DNA of 64,000 nt, from NCBI RefSeq assembly GCF_009852415.1, contig NZ_WOXS01000002.1, forward strand, positions 4,008,001-4,072,000. Reading direction: 5' to 3'. The stretch is from Streptomyces sp. Tu 3180. GTDB lineage: Bacteria; Actinomycetota; Actinomycetes; Streptomycetales; Streptomycetaceae. Shown piece by piece: positions 1 through 8,385 of this stretch; the stretch's first letter is position 1; each line of letters opens with the position of its first letter. Under the pieces are notes generated by a model. It made no database searches. It worked only from the letters and a program-made list of their open reading frames with translations, and was not told where the DNA came from. Position numbers and translations under genes: made by a program.

Positions 1-849
1 GTCGGCGGGCTGATCGGCGGGCACCTCGTGGACACCACGAGGGCCGGCTCCTTCACCCTGCTGTTCTCGCTCGAGGCGGCGATGTTCCTGCTGCTCGTCG
101 CGGTGATGGCGACGGTGCGGATGCCGCGCGCGCCGCGCATGGAGGGCGCACCGGCGCAGTCGGCCAAGGGCAGCTGGAAGCAGCTGCTGGGCAACCGGGC
201 CATGGTGCAGCTGTGCGTGCTGGGCTTCGTGCTGTTCTTCGCCTGCTACGGGCAGTTCGAGTCGGGGCTGAGCGCGTACGGGGTCGAGGCCGCCGGGATC
301 TCGACGTCCGCGCTGGGGACGGCGCTGGCGGCGAACACCCTGGTGATCGTGGTCGCGCAGTTCGCGGTGCTGCGGTTCGTCGAGCGGCGCAGGCGCTCGC
401 GCGTGATCGCGTCCGTGGGACTGGTCTGGGCCGTGGCGTGGGCCGTGGCCGCGTACGCGGGGCTCGGGAACGGCAGCCAGGAGATGGCGACCGCCGCCTT
501 CGTCTCCACATACGCGCTGTTCGGGCTCGGGGAGGCGATGCTGTCGCCGACGCTCGCGCCGCTGGTCGCCGATCTCGCGCCGACCGGCATGGCCGGGCAG
601 TACAACTCGGCGTTCGCCCTGGTGAAGCAGCTCGCGCTGGCCGTCGGCCCGGCGGTGGGCGGGCCGATGGGCGCCTCGCTGCACGGTCCCTACGTCGTGA
701 CCTTCCTGCTGTTCTCGCTGGGGATCAGCGTGCTGGCGGTGCGGCTGGGGCGGCAGCTCACCGACGTGCAGGACCATCCGTCGGCGGCGCGGAGCCGCGT
801 GGTGGCGCAGGGGAGCGCGCCGGTGGGGCAGGCTCCCGCACACGCCTGA
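1..849 (+). CDS. MFS transporter, C-terminal part
   Basis: The reading frame is open from the first base, so the start and the amino-terminal membrane half lie left of the window. The 282 residues visible contain about seven hydrophobic helices. A basic cytoplasmic loop (FVERRRRSR, about visible residue 126) separates two of them, and the protein ends in a hydrophilic tail. This layout fits the second six-helix bundle of a major facilitator superfamily permease, which moves small molecules across the cytoplasmic membrane using an ion gradient. The substrate cannot be told from this part. A strong hairpin follows the stop, and the next gene is on the other strand. Confidence 0.8.
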   Translation, partial: VGGLIGGHLVDTTRAGSFTLLFSLEAAMFLLLVAVMATVRMPRAPRMEGAPAQSAKGSWKQLLGNRAMVQLCVLGFVLFFACYGQFESGLSAYGVEAAGISTSALGTALAANTLVIVVAQFAVLRFVERRRRSRVIASVGLVWAVAWAVAAYAGLGNGSQEMATAAFVSTYALFGLGEAMLSPTLAPLVADLAPTGMAGQYNSAFALVKQLALAVGPAVGGPMGASLHGPYVVTFLLFSLGISVLAVRLGRQLTDVQDHPSAARSRVVAQGSAPVGQAPAHA

Positions 850-866
850 CGTACGCGGCGTACGCG

Positions 867-902
867 CCGAGGCCCCCCGCGGTGAGCCGTGGGGGGCCTC
901 GG
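867..902. terminator. bidirectional hairpin terminator
   Basis: A 12-bp perfect stem (CCGAGGCCCCCC at 867-878 and its complement at 891-902) lies between two converging genes, the MFS gene (+) and the SpoIIE-type gene (-). There is no T run, as is common in Streptomyces. It probably serves both transcripts. Confidence 0.75.
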
Positions 903-912
903 CTTCCGGGGC

Positions 913-2568
913 CTAGGCGCCGGAGGTCTTCGGCAGGACGAACTCGCACCAGACCGCCTTGCCGCCGCCCGGGGTGCGTCGGCTGCCCCAGTTGGAGGCG
1001 ATCGTCGCGACGATGGCGATGCCCCGGCCGGACTCGTCGCCGGGCTCCGCGCGGCGGCGTCTCGGCAGGTGGTCGTCCCCGTCGGTGACCTCGACGATCA
1101 GGCGCCGGTCGGTGCGGCGCAGGCGCAGCCGCATGGGGGGCGTGCCGTGCTGGAGGGAGTTGGCGACCAGTTCGCTGGTGGCCAGGACGCCCAGGTCGTG
1201 CAGGTCGGGAGGGAAGCGCCAGCTGGTCAGCACGCCGGAGGCGAAGGCACGCGCGCGGGGGGCCGCCTCGACGCCGCCGAGGAGTTCGAGGGCGGCGTTG
1301 CGGAACAGCTCGCTCTCCGGGCCCTTGCGGGCGGGGTTCTGCAGGACGAGGACGGCGACGTCGTCGTCGTGGTCGGGGGTCACGCCGGCCGAGCGGACCA
1401 GGCGGTCGCAGACCACCTGGGGGGTGCCGGTGGCTCCGGCCAGGGCGCGCTCCAGGGCGGCGATGCCCTCGTCCAGGTCCTCGTTGCGGCGCTCGACCAG
1501 GCCGTCCGTGTAGAGGACGGCGGTGGAGCCGGGGCCGAGGGGGATCGAGCCGGAGGCGTGCATCCAGCCGCCGGTGCCGAGCGGGGGGCCGGTCGGTTCG
1601 TCGGCGCGCCGGACGGTGCCGTTCTCGTCGCGGACCAGGAGGGGCAGGTGGCCGGCGGAGGCGTACACCAGGCGGCCCTCGTTGGGGTCGTGGATGGCGT
1701 ACGCGCAGGTGGCGATCTGGTTGGCGTCGATCTCCGTGGCCAGGCCGTCGAGGAGCTGGAGGACCTCGTGCGGGGGGAGGTCGAGCCGGGCGTAGGCGCG
1801 TACGGCCGTGCGGAGCTGCCCCATGACCGCGGCGGCCCGCACGCCCCTGCCCATGACGTCGCCGATGACCAGGGCGGTACGGCCGCCGCCGAGGGTGATC
1901 ACGTCGTACCAGTCGCCGCCGACGGCCGCCTCGGTGCCGCCGGGGTGGTAGGTGGCGGCGACGCGCAGGTCGTCGGGTTCCTCGAGCTCCTGGGGGAGCA
2001 GGGAGCGCTGGAGGGTGACGGCCGTCTCGCGCTGGCGGCGCTCGCTGGCGCGCAGGCGTGCGGCGGCCTCGGCGTGGTCGGTGACGTCGGTGGCGAAGAC
2101 CAGCACGCCGCGGCCGCCGTCCCCGCCCCCGGTGACCGGGGTGCAGGTGAAGGTGTAGGAGCGGCCGTCGGGGGCCTTGCGGGACTTGACCGTGCGGGGC
2201 TTGCCGCTGCGCAGGACCTGGTCGAGGAGGGGCAGCAGGCCGAGTTCGCCGAGCTCCGGGAGGGCCTCGCGCGCGGGGGCGTCGACCGGGCGGTCGCCGA
2301 AGGCCGTCCGGTAGGCGTCGTTGACGTAGGCGATGCGGTGGTCGGGGCCGTGGACCAGGGCGACGAGGGAGGGGACGTGGTCCAGGACCTCGCGCACGCG
2401 CAGCTCGTCGACGGCCGGCACGGGCCGCGTGTCGTCGGTGGGCCGTTCGGCGCGGGCCGCGGGCACGGAGCCCTCTCCCCGCCGGTCCGGGGAGACCGTG
2501 TGCTCGGTCCGCGCTGCGGCGCGGCGCTGCGTTCCGGGGAGCCGGGCGCTCCAGCGCGTGAAGTTCAC
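913..2568 (-). CDS. PAS / SpoIIE-type PP2C phosphatase / HATPase regulator
   Basis: A 551-residue cytoplasmic signalling protein with three modules. Residues 58-165 form a PAS-like sensor. Residues 180-400 form a PP2C/SpoIIE phosphatase domain with GGDWYD (217-222), GDVMGRG and YTDGLVERR metal-site motifs. The last 120 residues form an RsbW-like GHKL ATPase with the N-box ATSELVANSLQHG. In related proteins the phosphatase acts on anti-sigma-antagonist proteins and the ATPase domain acts as an anti-sigma kinase, so a role in partner-switching control of sigma factors is inferred. The start is taken at the GTG preceded by AAGGA. The frame stays open 74 codons further upstream, but that extension is low-complexity. 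S. coelicolor carries such a gene beside its NADH dehydrogenase gene (recalled). Confidence 0.85.
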   Translation of the reverse strand: MNFTRWSARLPGTQRRAAARTEHTVSPDRRGEGSVPAARAERPTDDTRPVPAVDELRVREVLDHVPSLVALVHGPDHRIAYVNDAYRTAFGDRPVDAPAREALPELGELGLLPLLDQVLRSGKPRTVKSRKAPDGRSYTFTCTPVTGGGDGGRGVLVFATDVTDHAEAAARLRASERRQRETAVTLQRSLLPQELEEPDDLRVAATYHPGGTEAAVGGDWYDVITLGGGRTALVIGDVMGRGVRAAAVMGQLRTAVRAYARLDLPPHEVLQLLDGLATEIDANQIATCAYAIHDPNEGRLVYASAGHLPLLVRDENGTVRRADEPTGPPLGTGGWMHASGSIPLGPGSTAVLYTDGLVERRNEDLDEGIAALERALAGATGTPQVVCDRLVRSAGVTPDHDDDVAVLVLQNPARKGPESELFRNAALELLGGVEAAPRARAFASGVLTSWRFPPDLHDLGVLATSELVANSLQHGTPPMRLRLRRTDRRLIVEVTDGDDHLPRRRRAEPGDESGRGIAIVATIASNWGSRRTPGGGKAVWCEFVLPKTSGA

Positions 2569-2740
2569 GAATCCTTGCCTCGTGTAGTTGTCGGCGGCCG
2601 GAAACCGGGACCGGCCGGGGCCCGGGGGCCGCGCCGGGGCGGGTGGCGGCCCGCCCTCGGTGGTGGACCAGTCTGGCAGGGTGGCGACCGGGCCGACATC
2701 CGTCAGACGCCGGGCCGGCGGGCGGAGTTCCTGGGTCCGG

Positions 2741-4120
2741 TCAGGACGACCCCTTCGGGTCGCGCGGGGGGTCCTGAGAAGGCTTTTCACCGGCCGCCAG
2801 TTCGAACTCCGCGCGCGGGTGTTCGAGTGACCCCAGGGAGACGATCTCCCGTTTGAAGAGCCCGGCGAGGGTCCACTCGGCGGCCACGCGCGCCTTGCGG
2901 TTGAAGGTGGGGACCCGGCTGAGGTGGTAGGTGCGGTGCATGAACCACGCGGGGTAGCCCTTGATCCTGCGCCCGTAGACCTGGGCGACGCCCTTGTGCA
3001 GGCCCAGGGAGGCGACGGAACCGGCGTACTTGTGGGCGTAGGTCTCCAGGGGCTCGCCGCGCAGGGAGTGCGCGATGTTGTCGCCGAGGACCCGGGCCTG
3101 GCGCAGGGCGTGCTGGGCGTTGGGGGCGCACTCCCGGGCGGGTTCCGCGGCGGTGACGTCGGGGACGGCGGCGGCGTCTCCGGCCGCCCACGCGTGCGCG
3201 GCGCCCTCGACGGCCAGTTCGGCGGTGCACTTCAGCCGCCCCCGGTCGTTCAGCGGCAGGTCGGAGGCGGCGAGGACGGGGTGCGGCTTGACCCCGGCCG
3301 TCCACACGACCGTGCGGGTGGGGAAGCGGGAGCCGTCGCTGAGCACGGCGACCCGGTCGGCGCAGGACTCCAGGCGGGTCTCGAGGCGTACGTCGATGTT
3401 GCGGCGGCGCAGCTCGGTGACCGTGTAGCGGCCCATCTCCTCGCCGACCTCGGGCAGGATGCGGTCCGAGGCCTCGACGAGGATCCACTTCATGTCCTCG
3501 GGCCGGATGTTGTGGTAGTACCGCGTGGCGTAGCGGGCCATGTCCTCCAGCTCGCCGAGCGCCTCGACGCCGGCGTACCCGCCGCCGACGAAGACGAAGG
3601 TGAGGGCGGCGTCCCGCAGGGCCGGGTCGCGGGTGGAGGAGGCGATGTCCATCTGCTCGAGGACGTGGTTGCGCAGCCCGATGGCCTCCTCGACGGTCTT
3701 GAAGCCGATGCCGTGGTCGGCGAGGCCGGGGATCGGCAGCGTGCGCGACACGGAACCGGGGGCGAGCACCAGCTCGTCGTACGCGAGCCGCCGTCCCCCG
3801 GTGCCCTCCTCCTCGGTGGCGAGCGTCGTGACGGTCGCCGTGCGCCTCGCGTGCTCGACGGCGGTGGCCTCGCCGATGACGACGTGGCACCGGTCGAGGA
3901 CGCGGCGCAGCGGTACGACGACGTGCCGGGGGGAGATGGCGCCGGCGGCCGCCTCGGGGAGGAAGGGCTGGTACGTCATGTACGGATCCGGGGTGACGAC
4001 CGTGATCTCCGCCTCGCCCCGTCCGAGTTCCCGTTTCAGCTTCCGCTGCAGGCGCAGGGCCGTGTACATCCCGACGTAGCCGCCGCCGACAACGAGAATG
4101 CGCGCACGTTCCTTCACCAT
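2741..4120 (-). CDS. type II NADH dehydrogenase (NDH-2 family)
   Basis: A 459-residue FAD-dependent pyridine nucleotide-disulfide oxidoreductase of the NDH-2 family, which passes electrons from NADH to menaquinone at the inner face of the membrane without pumping protons. It has the FAD-binding GGGYVG near the start, the NAD-binding VGGGYAGVE in the middle, and the FAD-contacting AWAAGDAAAVPD. A hydrophobic and basic C-terminal part (MHRTYHLSRVP onward) fits membrane attachment. The start is taken at MVKERARIL. A GTG at 4153 would add 11 basic residues, and neither start has a strong ribosome site. It is divergent from the atrA-type gene across about 380 bp. Confidence 0.88.
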   Translation of the reverse strand: MVKERARILVVGGGYVGMYTALRLQRKLKRELGRGEAEITVVTPDPYMTYQPFLPEAAAGAISPRHVVVPLRRVLDRCHVVIGEATAVEHARRTATVTTLATEEEGTGGRRLAYDELVLAPGSVSRTLPIPGLADHGIGFKTVEEAIGLRNHVLEQMDIASSTRDPALRDAALTFVFVGGGYAGVEALGELEDMARYATRYYHNIRPEDMKWILVEASDRILPEVGEEMGRYTVTELRRRNIDVRLETRLESCADRVAVLSDGSRFPTRTVVWTAGVKPHPVLAASDLPLNDRGRLKCTAELAVEGAAHAWAAGDAAAVPDVTAAEPARECAPNAQHALRQARVLGDNIAHSLRGEPLETYAHKYAGSVASLGLHKGVAQVYGRRIKGYPAWFMHRTYHLSRVPTFNRKARVAAEWTLAGLFKREIVSLGSLEHPRAEFELAAGEKPSQDPPRDPKGSS

Positions 4121-4497
4121 CCCATGACGCACCCGTCGCTTGCGTTTGTCCACAGCCTCGACGCATTGTGTGACCGGAGGGCCGGGTACCCGGGGTCGGC
4201 CGGCTCACCGGCCGTGAGCCGGATCCGCGCAGGTCGGACGGGGTGGCCCGGGCACCGGGCGCGGTCACATACGGGATGTATACGACCCGTGCTCCGATCG
4301 GGGGGCGCTCCGTGCGGAACGTGCCTCTTCTGAATTGACTTCCTCTCAACTATGTTCGTGTGACGACGGGGTGCAGGGGGACGCGCTCATCGGGTCCGCG
4401 ACGGGCGGATTCGGCAGCCGGGTTCGTCCCGCACGCCCCGGTCATCAATGGCGGGGAGAAGTCTCCGGGGGGAGACGTCATTACCGGGGGAATACAC

Positions 4498-5253
4498 ATG
4501 CATGTTCAGGACTCTCATTGGTCTTCCGCGTCCGCTGTCGCGACCGGCGCCGCGATGAGCGCGCCCACGGGCGGCGGACGTGCGGGCGGCGCGCGCACGA
4601 CACCGCTGCGCGTGGACGCCCAGCGCAACCTCGAGCACGTGCTGCGCGCCGCGCGCGAGGTCTTCGGCGAGCTGGGCTACGGCGCGCCGATGGAGGACGT
4701 GGCGCGCCGGGCGCGGGTCGGCGTGGGCACGGTGTACCGGCGCTTCCCGAGCAAGGACGTCCTGGTGCGGCGGATCGCCGAGGAGGAGACCTCCCGGCTG
4801 ACCGACCAGGCGCGTGCGGCGCTCGGCCAGGAGGACGAGCCGTGGTCGGCGCTGTCCCGCTTCCTGCGCACGTCGGTCGCCTCCGGCGCCGGGCGGCTGC
4901 TGCCGCCGCAGGTGCTGCGGGTGGGGGTGGCGGAGGAGCACGGTCTGCCGGACCACGCGCACGTGCCGCAGCAGCGGACCCAGCCGTCCGCGGGTGAACT
5001 GCGTCTGGTGCCCGGGGAGCCGGCGGCCGCCGCGCCCGAGGACGCCGGCACGGCGCAGCTCCTCGACGTGGTGGGCAAGCTGGTGGAACGGGCCCGTGCC
5101 GCGGGTGAACTCCGCCCCGACGTGTCGGTGTCGGATGTCCTCCTGGTGATCGCCACGGCCGCCCCCTCCCTGCCGGACGCGGCCCAGCAGGCGGCGGCCT
5201 CGGCCCGGCTGCTGGACATCCTGCTGGAGGGTCTGCGCTCGCGCCCGGCGTAG
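4498..5253 (+). CDS. atrA: TetR-family regulator, AtrA type
   Basis: A 251-residue DNA-binding regulator. After about 40 flexible residues comes a classical TetR helix-turn-helix (AAREVFGELGYGAPMEDVAR, then GVGTVYRRFPSKD), followed by an all-helical ligand and dimer domain. The name rests on recalled synteny: S. coelicolor AtrA, which activates the actinorhodin activator gene actII-ORF4 and the GlcNAc transporter gene nagE2, lies directly beside the NADH dehydrogenase gene. The ATG is chosen because GGGGGA lies 7 nt upstream. An internal ATG at 4555 lacks a ribosome site. The intergenic region shared with the dehydrogenase gene is AT-richer than its surroundings. The natural ligand is not known to me. 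Confidence 0.8.
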   Translation: MHVQDSHWSSASAVATGAAMSAPTGGGRAGGARTTPLRVDAQRNLEHVLRAAREVFGELGYGAPMEDVARRARVGVGTVYRRFPSKDVLVRRIAEEETSRLTDQARAALGQEDEPWSALSRFLRTSVASGAGRLLPPQVLRVGVAEEHGLPDHAHVPQQRTQPSAGELRLVPGEPAAAAPEDAGTAQLLDVVGKLVERARAAGELRPDVSVSDVLLVIATAAPSLPDAAQQAAASARLLDILLEGLRSRPA

Positions 5254-5539
5254 GGCGAGCCGCGGTGGGCTCCGGGACGGGTGGCGTGGTCCTCCGTCGG
5301 CCGTAGGCCGGACACCGCCTGCAAGGGGCCCCGGGGCGGGTGGCGTGATCCGGCGCCGCCCTGCTGCCCGGGGCCGGTGCGGGCCGGGGGCGGGTCACGC
5401 GGCCCGGTGCTGCCGGGAGCCTTTGCCGGGTTCTTCGGGCAGGGGGATCCCGGCGTCCGCCCGCGCCGGCCCAGCGGCACGGCCGCCCGCGGCCGGGTGG
5501 GCCTCCTGCGCCCGCCGTCCTCCTGCGCCCGTGGACCTC
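5254..5539. other. convergent intergenic region, no gene seen
   Basis: This region lies between two converging genes. It is GC-rich, with short direct repeats (GGGTGGCGTG near 5280 and near 5338) and weak inverted repeats. I see no convincing gene or RNA here. Confidence 0.5.
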
Positions 5540-7669
5540 CTACGCTCGCCGTCCTCCGGCGGCTCCCGCCCCCAGCGCCCCCCGCTGCGGCGCGATCCCG
5601 CCCGGCACCGCCCGCTGCCGTGCCGGCGTCCCCGTCCAGCACGTCCCCCTGCGCGCCAGCAGCCGCCGCAGCCACAGCTCCAGCGCGACCAGCTCCGCCA
5701 GTCCGTCCAGCGGCAGCGGTTCCCCCTCCGCCGCCGCGCGCAGCGCCTTGCGCACCACCCGCGCCTCGACCAGCCCCGCCTCCGCCAGCAGCGGCGTGTC
5801 GAACAACGCCATCAGCCCGTCCGCCGCCACCCGCAGTCCCGTGCGCGCCGCGGTCGCCGCGGCGGCCCGGGACGTCGGCGCCCCCCACCCGGCCGGCAGC
5901 TCCCGCACGCCCGCCCCCTCCAGCACCGACCGCAGGATCGACGCCCGCGCCCCCGGCCGCACCCGCAGCGCCTCCGGCAGTCCCCGGCACGCCCGCACGA
6001 CCTGGTTGTCGAGGAACGGCGCGTGCAGCCGCTGGGACCGGATCTCGGCGGCCTGCTCCAGCACCCGCAGGTCCGCCGCGTGCCGGGCCAGTGCCGCACG
6101 CGCCCGGAAGTCACCGGGCCGCTGCCCCGGCCCCACCTCGGACCGCCACGTGGACGCCTGGAGGCGAACCGATACTTCAGCCAGTGCCTCACCGGTCAGC
6201 CACCGCGCCGCCGGCCCGGGTCTCCCCCAGGTCAGCGCCGCCAGCGAGGCGTCCCCCGCGCCCCCGGGGCCGTCGTCGTCCAGCCGCCGGCGCAGCAGCC
6301 GCTCCGCGAGGCCCTCCAGCCCCGCCCGGTACGGCGTGCGCGCCAGCCGGCGGGCCGCCGCGTACACGCGCGCGGGGACCATCACGGAACCGTCCGCCTT
6401 GGCCAGCGCGGCGACCGGCCGCACCAGGTGCCGCCGCTTGCGGTCCATCAGCAGGTCGGCGAGGCGAGCCGGATGCGCGTCCAGCACCTGCCTCGCCCCG
6501 TACCCCGTGAAGTGGTCGGCGCTGCCCGCCGCCAGCCGCGCCCGGTGCCGCGCGGCCGACACCAGCGAGGGTCCCGGCTCGTCGGTCAGCGGACCGTCCA
6601 GATCGACGTAGGGGAGGGTCTCCTCCCCGCCCGCGACCACGACGTGGTGCAGCCGGGGGTTGGCCGCCAGCGCCCCGGCCCGCTCCAGTTCGTCGTCGTC
6701 CCGCCCCCCGCCCGCGCCGCCCGCCGTCGCGAGGTCGTTGAAGGTGACGGCCAGCAGCCGCTCCCCCGCGCCGGTGCCGTGCCCCAGCACGGTCCCCGGC
6801 ATCCCGGGCAGTCCCGCCGCCAGCAGCGCCAGCGTCCCGGACGCCGGTCCCCCGGACAGGTCGGCCCCGATCCCCGGCACCGGCATCCCGCGCGCCGCGC
6901 GCCGCTCCGCGGGCCCCATCCCCGGGACGGGGCCGGGGTCGATGTCCGCCCCCGGAACGTGCCGGGGCGCGGCCAGCCGCGTCCGCACGGCCTCGACGAG
7001 CGCGTCCCGCACCGCGTCCACCGCCCGGTCGGGGTCGGCGGGAGGCGCCGCGACCGCGAGCGAGGCGACGGGTTCGTACCCGGCGACCTCGCGCGCCCCC
7101 GCGCGCAGGATCAGCGCGTGCCCCGGCGGGACGCGCTTCACCCCGTCGTACGGGGTCGAGTCGTGCAGCGCGGCCGGTACGTCGGGCGCGGCGAGCAGCG
7201 CGGCGAGGTGCCCGAAGTCGAGGTTGGCCTCGACGAGATCGGCGAGCGGCAACGCGGCGGTGGCGTACGCCGTGCCGCCGGCCCAGGGGGTGTGGAACAC
7301 CGGCCGGGCGCCCGCGAGGTCGCCGCAGACGGTGATCCGGCGGCCCACCTGCACGACGGCGGTGTAGCTGCCCGGCCAGGCGGTGAGGTGCCTCAGCGCC
7401 CCGCCGCGCGCGGCGAACAGCGCGACGCGCAGCTGTTCGTCGGACGCGCCGCAGATGCCGAGGACGGCGATCCGGGTCTGGGCGTCGGCGGTGACCACGC
7501 GCACCTCGTCGGGGCGCCAGTCGCCGACCGCCCACAGCGGGTCGGGGTCGCCCCACAACAGCTGGGAGCCCACGGGCTGCACGGTCTCGCCGTCGGCCCC
7601 GGTGGCACCGGCGGAGCCGAACCCCACGGCTCCCGCGGCGGCGCTGCTCCATCCCACCAACCACCGCAT
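5540..7669 (-). CDS. asparagine-synthase-like protein with degenerate ATP motifs
   Basis: A 709-residue protein with the architecture of class B asparagine synthases and lasso-peptide cyclases: an N-terminal Ntn-type domain (1-220), then an ATP-pyrophosphatase domain (about 270-680). It begins MRWLVGWSS, so the Cys2 nucleophile needed to use glutamine is absent, as in lasso cyclases. The ATP-loop SGGxDS reads SGGPAS, and the later glycine/aspartate loop reads FTGYGARQ, so conserved aspartates are missing from both. It may be inactive as an adenylating enzyme or act differently. No lasso B1/B2 genes or precursor are adjacent. The start is certain: GGAGG lies 5 nt before the ATG. The function is unknown. 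Confidence 0.75.
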   Translation of the reverse strand: MRWLVGWSSAAAGAVGFGSAGATGADGETVQPVGSQLLWGDPDPLWAVGDWRPDEVRVVTADAQTRIAVLGICGASDEQLRVALFAARGGALRHLTAWPGSYTAVVQVGRRITVCGDLAGARPVFHTPWAGGTAYATAALPLADLVEANLDFGHLAALLAAPDVPAALHDSTPYDGVKRVPPGHALILRAGAREVAGYEPVASLAVAAPPADPDRAVDAVRDALVEAVRTRLAAPRHVPGADIDPGPVPGMGPAERRAARGMPVPGIGADLSGGPASGTLALLAAGLPGMPGTVLGHGTGAGERLLAVTFNDLATAGGAGGGRDDDELERAGALAANPRLHHVVVAGGEETLPYVDLDGPLTDEPGPSLVSAARHRARLAAGSADHFTGYGARQVLDAHPARLADLLMDRKRRHLVRPVAALAKADGSVMVPARVYAAARRLARTPYRAGLEGLAERLLRRRLDDDGPGGAGDASLAALTWGRPGPAARWLTGEALAEVSVRLQASTWRSEVGPGQRPGDFRARAALARHAADLRVLEQAAEIRSQRLHAPFLDNQVVRACRGLPEALRVRPGARASILRSVLEGAGVRELPAGWGAPTSRAAAATAARTGLRVAADGLMALFDTPLLAEAGLVEARVVRKALRAAAEGEPLPLDGLAELVALELWLRRLLARRGTCWTGTPARQRAVPGGIAPQRGALGAGAAGGRRA

Positions 7670-8385
7670 CGACGCCTCCACAGGCTGTGGACAACCAGTG
7701 CACCGCACGAACCGGTTCCCCATGCTGCCATGAAGGAGGCGCTCAGGAGGCGTGCCGGAGCCGTGTGCGCTCCGTCGAATGCGCCCCGGCGGATACACCA
7801 CCCCGGGGCGAACACCCGGCCCTCCACGAGAAGATCGCCGGACACCGCCGCGCGATCACCCGCACCGCTGCGACGCGAATGCGCCCCCGCTGTGCGCCCT
7901 CAAAACCCCCAACGCGCCGTCAATTACCTTGGTAGACGCGGCGATGTCCCGGGAACGAGGGGGTCGACTTTCGGCCAAATCGGAGCGACGGGCACCCTCC
8001 CGAACACGCTCCGTACAGGCTCTGCGCACCGCTGCGCGGACGCGCAGTCCGGGAGACGCGGCACGCCTCCCGGACCGTTCCGCCGCCCGCGGGGATGAAG
8101 GCGGCGGTGTCCCCCAGCCCGCCGGATCCAGTACAGCGGGCCGACCCACGCACGGACCATGGAACCGCTCCCGTGATGGCCGGAGAAGAGCGCACGCACG
8201 GGCGCACGGCCACACACCGGGAGCGCGCCGCAACTGCGCGTGTCGGCCCCGCACTTCAGTACGGACCACAATCCCGCCATCCGGAAGAATGCCCCTTAAC
8301 GCTTGGGATGCGGCGAACTACGCTGGGTTTACGAATGCCGCGTGGTTATGCCAGCGCGGCAGCCGTCTGTGTCGAGGGGTGGCGC
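7670..8385. other. 716-bp divergent intergenic region
   Basis: No gene is supported here: frames are open on both strands but lack ribosome sites and recognisable domains. It must carry the promoters of the two diverging genes. A short AT-rich patch lies near 7918-7935. The right part is rich in inverted GC repeats without a clear operator. Confidence 0.5.

Noticed and set aside
2569..2790. Longer N-terminus for the SpoIIE-type regulator, overlapping the dehydrogenase gene.
   Set aside because: Low-complexity Pro/Arg sequence. The GTG at 2568 has AAGGA just upstream and removes the overlap.
5540..8385. Lasso-peptide biosynthetic cluster around the asparagine-synthase-like gene.
   Set aside because: No B1/B2 protease genes, no transporter and no credible precursor peptide in the flanking sequence. 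The cyclase motifs are degraded.
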